Shown here in pieces: positions 18,801-26,972 of a stretch of 64,000 bases of DNA. The stretch covers positions 104,272 to 168,271 of the forward strand of contig JAKOXH010000073.1 in the NCBI GenBank assembly GCA_029781135.1. Reading direction: 5' to 3'. The notes beneath the pieces are model-generated. The model saw nothing but the letters and a program-made list of their open reading frames with translations, did not search any database and was not told the origin of the DNA. The first letter of the stretch is position 1; each line of letters begins with the position of its first letter. Position numbers and translations under genes: made by a program. The DNA comes from Planctomycetota bacterium. Lineage in GTDB: Bacteria > Planctomycetota > Planctomycetia > Pirellulales > Lacipirellulaceae.

Positions 18801-19724
18801 TTGAACGCGTGCAGTCCTGTAACATGCCGACGCTTGAAGCGTGCCATGTTGGCCATTCTTGCCTCATTCCTTTCAGCAGGATGTCCAGTTCTCGCGAGCG
18901 CTGAAGATGGAGCCGCCGCCCCGGCCAAGACCATTGCTTCTCCGTTGGAAAACAGAGCCGGCGGCAGTGTTCGTGTGGCGGGCATTGTCTTGAAATGGTT
19001 GCGGACGGATAAAGCGGCGAATTACGCGCGTGCGGAAAAATTGATCACGGAAGCGGCTCATGGCGGTGCCCAATTGGTGTGCACGACCGAGTGCTTCCTC
19101 GATGGCTACGCAATCAAAGACAAGTCGATCCCGCTCGACCAATATCGGGCGCTCGGCGAACCTATTCCTGGCGGTATGTATTTTCAACGGTTGACGAGTC
19201 TGGCGGACCGGCTTGACATTTATCTGGTCGCCGGCATGCTCGAAGCCGATGGCGACAAACGTTACAACACGGCCGTGCTCATTAGTCCAGCGGGCAAGTT
19301 GCTGGGCCGCTATCGCAAGCACCAACTCGAACACGAATTAGTTCGCAACACGCCTGGCACGGAGACGCCCGTGTTTCCGACGCCGTTCGGCAAGCTGGGC
19401 ATCATGATTTGTGCCGACCGGCGTGACCCGAACTTGGTCAAGCAGTTAAAAGCTGTGGGGGCCGACTTATTGATCTGCCCATCCGGCGGGATGTTCGGCG
19501 CCGTAAAGAACGATCCGATCGTTCAAGCGCGCTCACAGGAGAACGCGGCGCCGATTGTGTTTGTCCATCCCGCCGAGTTCCTGGTGACGGATGCACAAGG
19601 TAAAATCGAGAAACAAGTGCTGCTTGGCGATCGGCTTGAAATAGCGCACGCGGATATAGGCACGGCAACCGACACAAATGAAGTTGTTTATTTTGACCTA
19701 CGAATCCCAGTGAAATCAAACTGA
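18801..19724 (+). CDS. Exported carbon-nitrogen hydrolase (nitrilase superfamily)
   Basis: A 307-residue nitrilase-fold protein. The catalytic residues sit in VCTTECFLDGYA (Glu), RYRKHQLEHE (Lys) and GIMICADRRDPN (Cys). The start is TTG 18801, supported by GGAGG at 18788-18792. This start gives a signal peptide with a basic RRLKR region followed by MLAILASFLSAGCPVLASA. An internal ATG at 18846 would shorten the basic region but is also possible. It is divergently arranged from the secreted esterase gene at 16526-18511, and about 290 bases separate them. Confidence 0.86.
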   Translation: MNACSPVTCRRLKRAMLAILASFLSAGCPVLASAEDGAAAPAKTIASPLENRAGGSVRVAGIVLKWLRTDKAANYARAEKLITEAAHGGAQLVCTTECFLDGYAIKDKSIPLDQYRALGEPIPGGMYFQRLTSLADRLDIYLVAGMLEADGDKRYNTAVLISPAGKLLGRYRKHQLEHELVRNTPGTETPVFPTPFGKLGIMICADRRDPNLVKQLKAVGADLLICPSGGMFGAVKNDPIVQARSQENAAPIVFVHPAEFLVTDAQGKIEKQVLLGDRLEIAHADIGTATDTNEVVYFDLRIPVKSN

Positions 19725-19913
19725 AATCGCCACGGGGCCGAGCAGGAGATTCGGCGAACCACCGTGAAGCAAAAGTCTAGAGATATACCAACGATTCCTG
19801 TTGCGAAAGCAACGTACTGAATTGCAATCCATTCGGATATCGAAATTCTCACGCGGTGCAGCAGCATGAGGCATGAGAGTTAATTTTATCAATCGAGTGG
19901 GAAAGAACATCAA

Positions 19914-20858
19914 ATGCGGACTACCTTTGTATTGTTGGCGTTGGCAGTCATGGTCAACTTGGACTGTGAAGCGTTTTGGTCACAATGTGCTGCCGCCGAA
20001 GGCAATCGCTACGTTATTATTCACGGCGACGACGCCGGCATGTCGCATTCCGCCAACCGGGCCACGATCGATGCCATGGAAAAGGGCATCGTGTCGTCGG
20101 CCAGCATCATGGTGCCCTGCCCGTGGTTCAAGGAAATCGCGGCCTACGCCAAAGCGCATCCCGAACGAGATTTCGGCGTCCATCTAACGCTCAACAGCGA
20201 ATGGGATAATTACCGCTGGGGGCCGGTGACCAGTCGCGATCGGGTGCCCAGCCTTGTCGATAACGAAGGGTACCTGTGGGACAACGTCGCCCAAGTGGCC
20301 GAAAATGCGAAGGCCGACGAAGTGGCGACGGAACTTCGCGCTCAAGTGCGGCGGGCGCTCAACTTTGGCGTTCCCGTAACGCACCTGGATACACACATGG
20401 GTGCCTTGGTCAGCCGTCCCGACCTGATCGACGCTTACGTGAAAGTCGGCATCGAATTCAACGTGCCCGTGTTCTTTCTGCGCGATCTCAGTGGCGATGT
20501 AACGAGTGCCCCGGTGCTCGCCAAGGCTCGCCAGTTGCTCTCCGTACTCGACGAACACAAGCTCCCCGTGCTCGACCACATGACCCAACTGTATGCCCGG
20601 CAAGAATACGATGAGCAACGCCGGCAGTATCTCGAGGCCATCCAAAATAGCAAGCCGGGCGTCCAATACCTCATCATTCATTGCGGCTACAACGATGATG
20701 AACTTCAGGCGATCACCAACAGCAGCAAGATCCGCGATATGGATCGCCGCATCTTCACCGACCCGCGGTTCATCGCCGATGTGAAAAAGTGCGACGTGCA
20801 AATCGTGACTTGGAAGCAAGTCCGCGAAATGCTCAAGAACAAACCCACGCCCAAGTAA
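19914..20858 (+). CDS. ChbG/YdjC-family carbohydrate deacetylase, exported
   Basis: A 314-residue protein with a signal-like N-terminus (FVLLALAVMVNLDCEAFWS) and the ChbG/YdjC core. Metal-binding and catalytic segments are VIIHGDDAGMSHSAN (Asp pair), FGVHLTLNSEW (His) and VTHLDTHMGALV (His). Family members deacetylate oligosaccharides such as chitooligosaccharides. Export is unusual for ChbG of enteric bacteria but common among planctomycete homologues as I recall. It follows the exported nitrilase-like gene by 189 bases on the same strand. Confidence 0.86.
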   Translation: MRTTFVLLALAVMVNLDCEAFWSQCAAAEGNRYVIIHGDDAGMSHSANRATIDAMEKGIVSSASIMVPCPWFKEIAAYAKAHPERDFGVHLTLNSEWDNYRWGPVTSRDRVPSLVDNEGYLWDNVAQVAENAKADEVATELRAQVRRALNFGVPVTHLDTHMGALVSRPDLIDAYVKVGIEFNVPVFFLRDLSGDVTSAPVLAKARQLLSVLDEHKLPVLDHMTQLYARQEYDEQRRQYLEAIQNSKPGVQYLIIHCGYNDDELQAITNSSKIRDMDRRIFTDPRFIADVKKCDVQIVTWKQVREMLKNKPTPK

Positions 20859-20877
20859 AGCGACTTGCCACCAACCG

Positions 20878-20958
20878 TTAGCGTCGGTCGCCAGACCGAA
20901 TCCACTACCAACCAACGCAACCCCACCGCTGCTTTAGCGTCGGTCGCCAGACCGAATC
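20878..20958. repeat. Pair of 25-base dispersed repeats
   Basis: TTAGCGTCGGTCGCCAGACC followed by GAATC occurs at 20878-20902 and again, identical, at 20934-20958, separated by 31 bases. Each copy has an internal CGGTC / GACCG hairpin. Confidence 0.9.
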
Positions 20959-21053
20959 TACCGCCAATCAGCCTGAACGTACTACTGTCCGCCCCTCCAA
21001 CCCCCAACGTCACGTCGACAAATCACGAGGAATCACCTGCTTCCCGCACGGCA

Positions 21054-21079
21054 AACTGCCCCCGGCGAGGGGGGCAGTT
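21054..21079 (+). terminator. Possible hairpin terminator or palindromic repeat
   Basis: AACTGCCCCC (21054-21063) pairs with GGGGGGCAGTT (21069-21079) around a short GGCGA loop. It lies downstream of the deacetylase gene. It lacks a clear T-run, so it may be a repeat element instead of a terminator. Confidence 0.4.
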
Positions 21080-21224
21080 ATCGGCCGCATGAATATTTGC
21101 AACGAGGTAGTGCGAAATCCTGCCAATTCGCTAAAATACACATTGATTGCTCGACGCCGGTCATCTGCCGGCGCCGCCAACATAATTTGTCTTCATTCTT
21201 CGCTCTTTTCATTCGAGGACCGTC

Positions 21225-22250
21225 ATGAAACGAATCAAGCCTTCCCCGGGATTCACCTTAGTTGAACTCCTGGTGGTCATTGCCATCATCGGCATTCTGG
21301 TCGCACTCTTGCTGCCGGCCATTCAAGCCGCTCGCGAAGCGGCACGGCGATCACAGTGCCAAAATCATTGCAAGCAGTTGAGTTTGGCGATGCTCAATTA
21401 CGAAAACTCGATGAAGTTCTTTCCATCGGGCGGTTGGGGTTGGCATTGGATGGGCGATCCCGATGGCGGCAATGGCAAGGACCAGCCTGGCAGCTGGGTT
21501 TATAGTATCCTCCCTTACCTTGAGCAGTCGAGCGTACGCACCATCGCCCAAGGTCTTGCACCAGCCCAAAAGCGTGTGGAATTGATGAAACTCGCCCAGT
21601 CGGCGGTTCCCGTCATGAATTGTCCATCTCGACGTGGTGTTGGGGGCACCAATGGCAATGGCGTCGTATATCCAATGTACTACTCCGATGCCTATCGCAA
21701 CATGAACACTCCCAGGGTAGTTGTGCGGGGTGACTACGGTGGTTGCTTTAACGGCAGGAAATACTATGAGCCACTAGATGGATTGCCCGAACCGGGAACC
21801 CTCGATCAAGGGAAAACAACGTTCAATTGGATCCCCACCGAGAAAGCTTACGATGCAAAGGTGAAGGGCTACGTTGACCGATTTGATGGCGTAATCAACG
21901 TGCATACTCCTATCGAAATACGCCAGATCACGGATGGAACGAGCAAGACCTATTTGCTCGGTGAGAAGTTTTTGGAATCGAATCATTACGAGGATGGTAT
22001 TCCTTCCTACGACGATCAATCGTATTACATCGGTTTTGATCGAGATACGGACCTTTCTTCGTATTTTCCGCCTTTCCGCGATGCGCCGATCGGAGAACAA
22101 GTCTTTAGCTTTGGAAGCGCCCACCCGTCGGCGTTTAACATGGTGTTCTGTGATGGATCGGTCCACACAATCGCCTACGAAATTGATCGCGAGGTTCACA
22201 AGTCTCTGGGCAGCCGCAATGGAGACGAGTCGGTACCTGAAGTCCAATAG
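21225..22250 (+). CDS. DUF1559-type prepilin-like surface protein
   Basis: A 341-residue protein with a type IV pilin-like leader: a short basic start, then GFTLVELLVVIAIIGILVAL, cleaved after Gly11 by a prepilin peptidase. It continues with the AREAARRSQCQNHCKQLSLA segment typical of planctomycete DUF1559 proteins. The C-terminus has the H-x9-DG pattern in AHPSAFNMVFCDGSVHTIAY. These proteins are numerous in planctomycetes and are thought to form pseudopilins or surface structures; their job is not established. A small lipoprotein gene follows, a common pairing in this phylum. Confidence 0.94.
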   Translation: MKRIKPSPGFTLVELLVVIAIIGILVALLLPAIQAAREAARRSQCQNHCKQLSLAMLNYENSMKFFPSGGWGWHWMGDPDGGNGKDQPGSWVYSILPYLEQSSVRTIAQGLAPAQKRVELMKLAQSAVPVMNCPSRRGVGGTNGNGVVYPMYYSDAYRNMNTPRVVVRGDYGGCFNGRKYYEPLDGLPEPGTLDQGKTTFNWIPTEKAYDAKVKGYVDRFDGVINVHTPIEIRQITDGTSKTYLLGEKFLESNHYEDGIPSYDDQSYYIGFDRDTDLSSYFPPFRDAPIGEQVFSFGSAHPSAFNMVFCDGSVHTIAYEIDREVHKSLGSRNGDESVPEVQ

Positions 22251-22329
22251 GAAAGCGTGACCTGGAGTCTCGGTGTTTCGCATGCGCGAATATCTTCGTG
22301 CATTTCACCGCAATTAGCATTGGGTTGTG

Positions 22330-22950
22330 ATGTCGTCTCAAATGAGAGTGTGTTCCTGGTGGTTGGTGTATTCACTGTCGTTCGTTCTTGGTTGCGGCAG
22401 TTCACCTGCCAAAATAGCGGGCCCAAAATGGGATCCGGCGGCTGCCACCGCCTCGGCATTTTCGGCTTACGATTCGAATGGAGACCATAAACTCTCGCCG
22501 GATGAGTTGAAGAAATGCCCTGGGCTTTTAGCAGCCATTAAGAATTTGGATAAGAATGGCGATGGATCAATTTCCGAAGATGAGTTGAACAACACCCTGC
22601 AGGGAATGCAAGATTCCGCTGCCGCGCTGGTCAAGGTCGCCTGCGTCGTGACGCGAGGTGGACAACCCATTGAAGGCGCCAAGGTTACCTTTGTCCCCGA
22701 AAGCTTTATGGGGAGCGGCGTCAAGACGGCCTCGGGACTGACCGGTAGCGATGGCACCACGCTTCCTACAATCGCCGATGACGACCTGCCTCCAGAATAC
22801 CGTGGTCGCGTGAAAGGTGTTCCTTGTGGCATCTTTCGCGTCGAGGTAACGCATCCATCGATCCCCATTCCGGCAAAGTTCAACACCGAAACCACGATCG
22901 GGCGGATGGTAACGCGCCGAGATCGGGATGTACTCTCAATCAACTTATAG
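22330..22950 (+). CDS. EF-hand lipoprotein with carboxypeptidase-regulatory-like domain
   Basis: A 206-residue predicted lipoprotein. The signal sequence ends in a lipobox SFVLGC (Cys about residue 22). Two EF-hand-like calcium loops follow: DSNGDHKLSPDEL and DKNGDGSISEDEL. From about residue 97 the protein resembles the transthyretin/carboxypeptidase-regulatory-like domain that follows DUF1559 genes in planctomycetes (VVTRGGQPIEGAKVTFVPES and GRVKGVPCGIFRVEVTHP). Fusing EF-hands to this domain is less usual. GTG 22327 directly precedes the ATG and cannot be excluded as start. It lies 79 bases after the prepilin-like gene and probably works with it. Confidence 0.84.
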   Translation: MSSQMRVCSWWLVYSLSFVLGCGSSPAKIAGPKWDPAAATASAFSAYDSNGDHKLSPDELKKCPGLLAAIKNLDKNGDGSISEDELNNTLQGMQDSAAALVKVACVVTRGGQPIEGAKVTFVPESFMGSGVKTASGLTGSDGTTLPTIADDDLPPEYRGRVKGVPCGIFRVEVTHPSIPIPAKFNTETTIGRMVTRRDRDVLSINL

Positions 22951-23254
22951 GAACACAGGCGCTCGTGGCACTGGTGACGTCATGTCGTCTAAGCCTGTAT
23001 TCCGAAATCGTACGTTCTAGCGAGTGGGTTGCCCGCTCTTCACCCGCTCGCAGGTCTCTTCTCACCCGAATTACAGCGCTTAAGCATGCCATTATTTCCG
23101 GCTACTGAAAACTTTTCCACTATTAGCTTGCTTTTGTGCCACGACCTGTGCTACAGTCGCGTTCACAAATGACTGTGCGAGCGCGGTTACTGCCAAGCAG
23201 ACGTCTCGCCGGAACCCCCTCGCCCCAGCTTGCTGCGCGCCAGCTTGCTCCCGC

Positions 23255-23313
<59 letters not shown>

Positions 23314-23480
23314 CTGATGGCGAGGCCCCAGTTCCGGTCCCGCGGAGCAGTGCCTCGCGCGCACGGGTGGAAATTCGGTCGTGACCGCGTTGCCGTCCGC
23401 CAGCGGCGGATCATGCACGCCCGCACATCCCACGACCGACGCCCCAATGGGCCCATCATTTTTTTGAGAAAGCTGCTAGT

Positions 23481-23692
23481 CGTTAGTCGTTAGCTGTTAG
23501 CCAGAAGGACCAAGGACCAAGGACCATGTGGGAGTGCGGAATTGAAAATTGGGACAGATAGCGAGTTCCGTATTCCCCACTCCCCACTCCCAATTCCCAA
23601 TTCTTGCCCCGACCCCCGACCCCTGACCCCCGAACCCCAAAAACTAACGCCTAACGCCTAACGCCTAACGACTTACGACTTACACCTTACAC
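23481..23692. repeat. Patchwork of short tandem repeats
   Basis: A series of different short units, each repeated two or three times: GTCGTTA, AAGGACC, CCCACTC, CCCAATT, GACCCC, CTAACGC and GACTTAC. The strand composition switches from unit to unit. It ends directly at the stop of the UroD-like gene at 23693. Confidence 0.75.
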
Positions 23693-24703
23693 CTACGCTC
23701 GCCCGCGCGCATACTCCACCATCGCCTGAATGTTTTCCACTGGCGTGTCGCGGACGACTTCGCACCCCGGCGCCACGATGAACCGCGGCCCCGCTTGCCG
23801 ATGGCATTCCGCGAAGCCGGCTGCCGCGCCCGTCGGCGTAACGTAGCGAAAGCCAGAAACCGGATCGAGATTGCCCAGCAAGATCTGGTCCGGCCCCATC
23901 GCGCGCCGAGCGGCCTCCAACGACGCCATATAGTCCAGATCGACGATCTCGCAGCCCAGCCGACCCATGCCGTCCAAAATTCGGCTGGTATTACCGCAGA
24001 TGTGCAGCCGCACGCGCGTGCCCATCGCGTGCAGCCCATCGACCAGCTTCTTTTCGTAGGGCCACACGAACTCCTCGTAGAACCTCGGCCCCACGAGCGA
24101 CGCCGCCGCATCGCCGATGCCAATGATATCGGCTCCCGCATCGATCTGGGCCCGCGCGTAACCCAGTTCCATTTCAATGACGAACTCGAACAGGTCGCGC
24201 ACGAAAACCGGGTCGTCGAAGAAATCGACCATGAGCGTGTTGATGCCCCGCAGGTCCGCTCCCTCGGCACACGGGCCTTCGACCCAGCCCATCACCACGC
24301 GCTCGTGTCCAACTTGCGATTTCATCAGGGAAATCGCCTTGATCGCCGCGTGCATCCGCCCGCCGCCGAGTGGGTCAGGGATTTTCAGCGTTGCCAGTTT
24401 CGTCTTGTCGGCCAGCAGCGCATCGCTATCCACCAACGCCGCCGGCTGATTGTCGTAGAACTCGACATGGGCCCCGCAATCGAACGCTTCGCGGGCCGGG
24501 TCCGACATGATCGACACTAAGTCGAAGTCGAACTTCGCGGCCGTCCGCATCTGGCAATCGGCGAGCACTCGATAATCCTTCACATACTCGCCATACGGGA
24601 TGCCGCACTGGTCGGCACAAAACTGCATAACGATCGGCGCGAGCGGCAAGTGGTCCACGGGCCGCCCTTCCAACATGGCCAACAATCGTTCGCGACCGTT
24701 CAT
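23693..24703 (-). CDS. UroD-type corrinoid methyltransferase (MtaA/CmuA-like)
   Basis: A 336-residue protein of the uroporphyrinogen decarboxylase superfamily, of the methyltransferase branch. It has the zinc motif His234-x-Cys236-Gly in RVRLHICGNTSRIL and a third ligand, Cys314, in IVAPGCEVVRDTPVEN. The start MNGRERLLAMLEGRPVDHLP is typical. True UroD decarboxylases lack the HxCG motif. Members transfer methyl groups between a substrate or thiol and a corrinoid protein. A corrinoid protein gene is 1.2 kb away. Whether it demethylates a substrate or methylates a thiol cannot be told. Confidence 0.86.
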   Translation of the reverse strand: MNGRERLLAMLEGRPVDHLPLAPIVMQFCADQCGIPYGEYVKDYRVLADCQMRTAAKFDFDLVSIMSDPAREAFDCGAHVEFYDNQPAALVDSDALLADKTKLATLKIPDPLGGGRMHAAIKAISLMKSQVGHERVVMGWVEGPCAEGADLRGINTLMVDFFDDPVFVRDLFEFVIEMELGYARAQIDAGADIIGIGDAAASLVGPRFYEEFVWPYEKKLVDGLHAMGTRVRLHICGNTSRILDGMGRLGCEIVDLDYMASLEAARRAMGPDQILLGNLDPVSGFRYVTPTGAAAGFAECHRQAGPRFIVAPGCEVVRDTPVENIQAMVEYARGRA

Positions 24704-24751
24704 AGCTTTATACTGTGTTCGGTGAGAAATAGTTCATTTATTTGGGGGTGC

Positions 24752-24777
24752 CATGCCCACGGCTCTGCGTGGGCATG
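24752..24777. repeat. Palindromic repeat between corrinoid-pathway genes
   Basis: CATGCCCACG (24752-24761) and CGTGGGCATG (24768-24777) form a perfect 10-base stem with a GCTCTG loop. It lies between two minus-strand genes. Confidence 0.8.
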
Positions 24778-24811
24778 TGCATTGCCACACTTGTATGGCC
24801 ACGCCGGCGGC

Positions 24812-25543
24812 TCAACGCCGCATCGAGCAGCTATACAACTCACACCGATCGCACGGCGAACCGAACGCCTGCACGCGCTCCGCCGGCCCAAGTCCAATCA
24901 GCCCAGAGACCGACTTGAGCGGCTGCATCAAACAGCTTTCCGTCAGCGTCACGCCAACATCCGCCCGGCCGAACAAACTGAACAACGTGCGCTGCTCGAC
25001 AAGCCCCATCCCACAATAACCCGGACTATACGGCAGCGTTGGGGCGAAATCATGTTCGCGCGCGTTCTCGCGCAGTTGATCGATGACCACGCTCTCGGCG
25101 GCCTCGGCCCGTTCCGCACCCACCGCGTTGACGATCATTCCCGCCAGCGGATCGCCATCATTCATCAGTTCGGTCGCTAACTGCTCAACTCCCGGGCCGG
25201 CCGTCGCGATGAATACACCCAAGCACTCGGCCGCCCCCAAAAACTCGCCGATCGCTCCATTGAACGTGGTCTCGAAGCCATCGGAGGTTTGCACTTTCAA
25301 CCGACGGTTACTCAGCTCCGTCACGGGCAGCACGACGTACGTGGCCCGCGGCGTGGCCCGCCGACCGGCTTCCTCGATCCATTCGTCCAGGACCGAAACG
25401 AGCCGCGCGGCGGGCTCCACCCCCTGGGGGTAGCCGAGATACCGCAACACCTCACCCCGATCGATTTGCCCCGGCACATCGTCCACGCGGTGAGGCCCCG
25501 TTCCTAATTGCGCCAGTAGTTTCGTTCCAGATCCCACGGCCAC
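24812..25543 (-). CDS. MetH activation-domain-like protein (B12-dependent methionine synthase reactivation)
   Basis: A 243-residue stand-alone protein resembling the C-terminal reactivation domain of cobalamin-dependent methionine synthase. The best match is LPYSPGYCGMGLVEQRTLF (about residues 170-188) followed by VGVTLTESCLMQPLKSVSG, which align with the RYSPGY and LTES...P..S segments of MetH. The C-terminus ends in a cysteine cluster (Cys231, Cys234 and Cys239 in CDRCELYSC), which MetH does not have and which suggests a metal site. The start is GTG 25543 with GAGGT upstream. Its likely role is reductive reactivation of the corrinoid protein encoded nearby. Confidence 0.78.
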   Translation of the reverse strand: MAVGSGTKLLAQLGTGPHRVDDVPGQIDRGEVLRYLGYPQGVEPAARLVSVLDEWIEEAGRRATPRATYVVLPVTELSNRRLKVQTSDGFETTFNGAIGEFLGAAECLGVFIATAGPGVEQLATELMNDGDPLAGMIVNAVGAERAEAAESVVIDQLRENAREHDFAPTLPYSPGYCGMGLVEQRTLFSLFGRADVGVTLTESCLMQPLKSVSGLIGLGPAERVQAFGSPCDRCELYSCSMRR

Positions 25544-25888
25544 TTGACCTCAACCTGTGAAATTGAAATTTCAGCGGACGATTCCCGTTCAAACGTACAC
25601 AAAATCATATATAATTGGCGGCAAGTTGGGCAACAACCAGTACCGGATTATCAGGGCCAATCACTCATTGAAACTGGGAAGACTTGTGGGAGGGGGGCTC
25701 TGACCCCGATGGGACGTGGCACTTCAAGCCGTTCTCGAAGTTCGCACGAAATCGGCGTCGGAGACGCCTCCCACACGGATTAGCCAAATTGAAGAAGCGA
25801 TTGGCCCCGGCCGAATTATTGTGCCAACTGCCGCGGCCGCTGGCGGCCTGCCGACCACACTCCATCTCGTTGAACAAGCAGAATTACC
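25544..25888. other. Divergent intergenic region before the corrinoid protein gene
   Basis: It separates the MetH-activation-like gene (minus) from the corrinoid protein gene (plus) and must hold both promoters. An AT-rich patch (AAAATCATATATAATTGG) lies at 25600-25617. The right half carries a palindromic repeat at 25685-25775. I do not see a convincing cobalamin riboswitch. Confidence 0.45.
25685..25775. repeat. TGTGGGAGG...CCTCCCACA repeat, copy 1
   Basis: The arms TGTGGGAGG (25685-25693) and CCTCCCACA (25767-25775) enclose a CGGCGTCGGAGACG block. Related copies are at 30003-30076 and 30205-30277. Confidence 0.85.
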
Positions 25889-26536
25889 ATGTCGAATCCC
25901 GACGTAGACCTCAAAGGCTTGTATGAAGCCGTGCTCAATGGCGACCTGAAAGCAGCCGTCGAGGTAACCAAAACCGCCATTGCCGCGGACGTTGATCCGC
26001 AAACGCTCGTTACCGAATTCATGATTCCGGCCATGGATGAGGTCGGCCGGCGATTCGAAACCAATGAGTATTTCGTGCCCGAGCTATTGATTTCGGCCCG
26101 GGCCATGAAAGGCTCCTTGGAACTCATTCGGCCGTTGCTCGCGGCACGCGGCATCGAACCAGTGGGGCGGGTCGTCATCGGCACCGTGAAGGGCGACTTG
26201 CACGATATCGGTAAGGGCCTCGTCGCCGCCATGCTCGAAGGCGGCGGGTTCGATGTGGTCGACTTGGGCGTTGACGTTTCCGCCGAGAAGTTCGTGGCTC
26301 AGGCCAAGGAACGCGGCGCCAACATCATCGCGGTCTCGGCACTACTTACCACCACGATGGTGGGAATGAAGACGGTCGTCTCTGCCGTTCAAGAGGCAGG
26401 GCTGAAGGACCAGTGCAAAGTAATCATCGGGGGCGCGCCGGTTACGCAGCACTTTGCCGATACAATCGGCGCCGATGGCTACAGCAACAGCGCCGCCGGC
26501 GCCGTGACGCTGGCTCGGCAACTGGTGGCGTCGTAA
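25889..26536 (+). CDS. Methyltransferase cognate corrinoid protein (B12-binding)
   Basis: A 215-residue two-domain protein like MtaC, MtbC and MtmC. The N-terminal helical cap (about 1-90) includes LVTEFMIPAMDEVGRRFETN. The C-terminal Rossmann-like B12 domain has the cobalt-ligand motif GDLHDIG (residues 102-108, lower ligand His105), then VSALLTTTMVGM and IIGGAPVTQHFAD. It carries the methyl group as methylcobalamin between two methyltransferases. Nearby UroD-type methyltransferases, a MetH-activation-like protein and a homocysteine methyltransferase make a consistent set. Confidence 0.94.
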   Translation: MSNPDVDLKGLYEAVLNGDLKAAVEVTKTAIAADVDPQTLVTEFMIPAMDEVGRRFETNEYFVPELLISARAMKGSLELIRPLLAARGIEPVGRVVIGTVKGDLHDIGKGLVAAMLEGGGFDVVDLGVDVSAEKFVAQAKERGANIIAVSALLTTTMVGMKTVVSAVQEAGLKDQCKVIIGGAPVTQHFADTIGADGYSNSAAGAVTLARQLVAS

Positions 26537-26542
26537 CCGTAA

Positions 26543-26578
26543 CTCCCTCTCTCTCTGGGAGTGGGTCGGGGTGAGGGG
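26543..26578. repeat. CTCCC...GGGAG / GGGGTGAGGG repeat
   Basis: CTCCC (26543-26547) and GGGAG (26557-26561) form a hairpin followed by GGTCGGGGTGAGGGG. A related inverted copy with CCCTCACCCCGG and CCTCTCC / GGAGAGG is at 35014-35045. It could act as a weak terminator for the corrinoid protein gene. Confidence 0.6.
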
Positions 26579-26623
26579 CGCGGGTGGCACTATTTTTCGT
26601 CTATTGTAGGGAGCTTGCTCGGA

Positions 26624-26830
26624 ATGGGTGAAAAAGCAAATGCATTTGCAGCAGGTGGTTGCGGGTGCCTTACGGTATTTGCCGTTATTGCGGGACTTGC
26701 TCTGCTAGTCGGCGGAAGGGCGCATATCAACATCGGTGGTGCCGTCCTGCTATTCGTCTGCGGCGGCTTGGTCGGCTTGTTAGTACTCTGGATATACAAA
26801 AAGGGAAAGCGTGACCGTTCCGGTCCGTAA
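26624..26830 (+). CDS. Small two-helix membrane protein
   Basis: A 68-residue hypothetical protein with two hydrophobic segments (CLTVFAVIAGLALLVGG and GGAVLLFVCGGLVGLLVLWI) and a basic KKGKRDRSGP tail, so probably an inner-membrane hairpin. ATG 26624 is preferred; a longer frame from 26561 crosses the repeat downstream of the corrinoid gene. No family was recognised. It lies 87 bases after the corrinoid protein gene on the same strand, but a functional link is only a guess. Confidence 0.55.
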   Translation: MGEKANAFAAGGCGCLTVFAVIAGLALLVGGRAHINIGGAVLLFVCGGLVGLLVLWIYKKGKRDRSGP

Positions 26831-26861
26831 CCTGCGCTAGTCTCGTCGTCGGTGAGAGGTT

Positions 26862-26915
26862 GGGTGGGCACCGCCCACCAACGATACCGCAAAATGTGGT
26901 GGGCGGTGCCCACCC
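26862..26915. repeat. Perfect 19-base inverted repeat
   Basis: GGGTGGGCACCGCCCACCA (26862-26880) and its exact complement TGGTGGGCGGTGCCCACCC (26897-26915) flank a 16-base loop. Each arm is itself palindromic, so it can form a cruciform or nested hairpins. It lies between convergent genes. Confidence 0.9.
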
Positions 26916-26972
26916 TACATGTGGCAACAACTCAGGCGGCACCGACAGACAAAGACAGACAATCACTCCAGC

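Larger units (their letters stand above)
20859..21224. other. Repeat-rich intergenic region before the prepilin-like gene
   Basis: No gene is supported. The region holds the two 25-base repeats at 20878 and 20934, a strong G/C hairpin at 21054-21079, and a CGCCGG / CCGGCG hairpin near 21159-21177. The last 40 bases are AT-rich and carry a GAGGA-type ribosome site for the gene at 21225. Confidence 0.5.

Noticed and set aside
20878..20958. Two identical 25-base repeats separated by 31 bases, resembling a minimal CRISPR array
   Set aside because: Only two copies, each with an internal hairpin like dispersed palindromes, no leader and no cas genes in the window.
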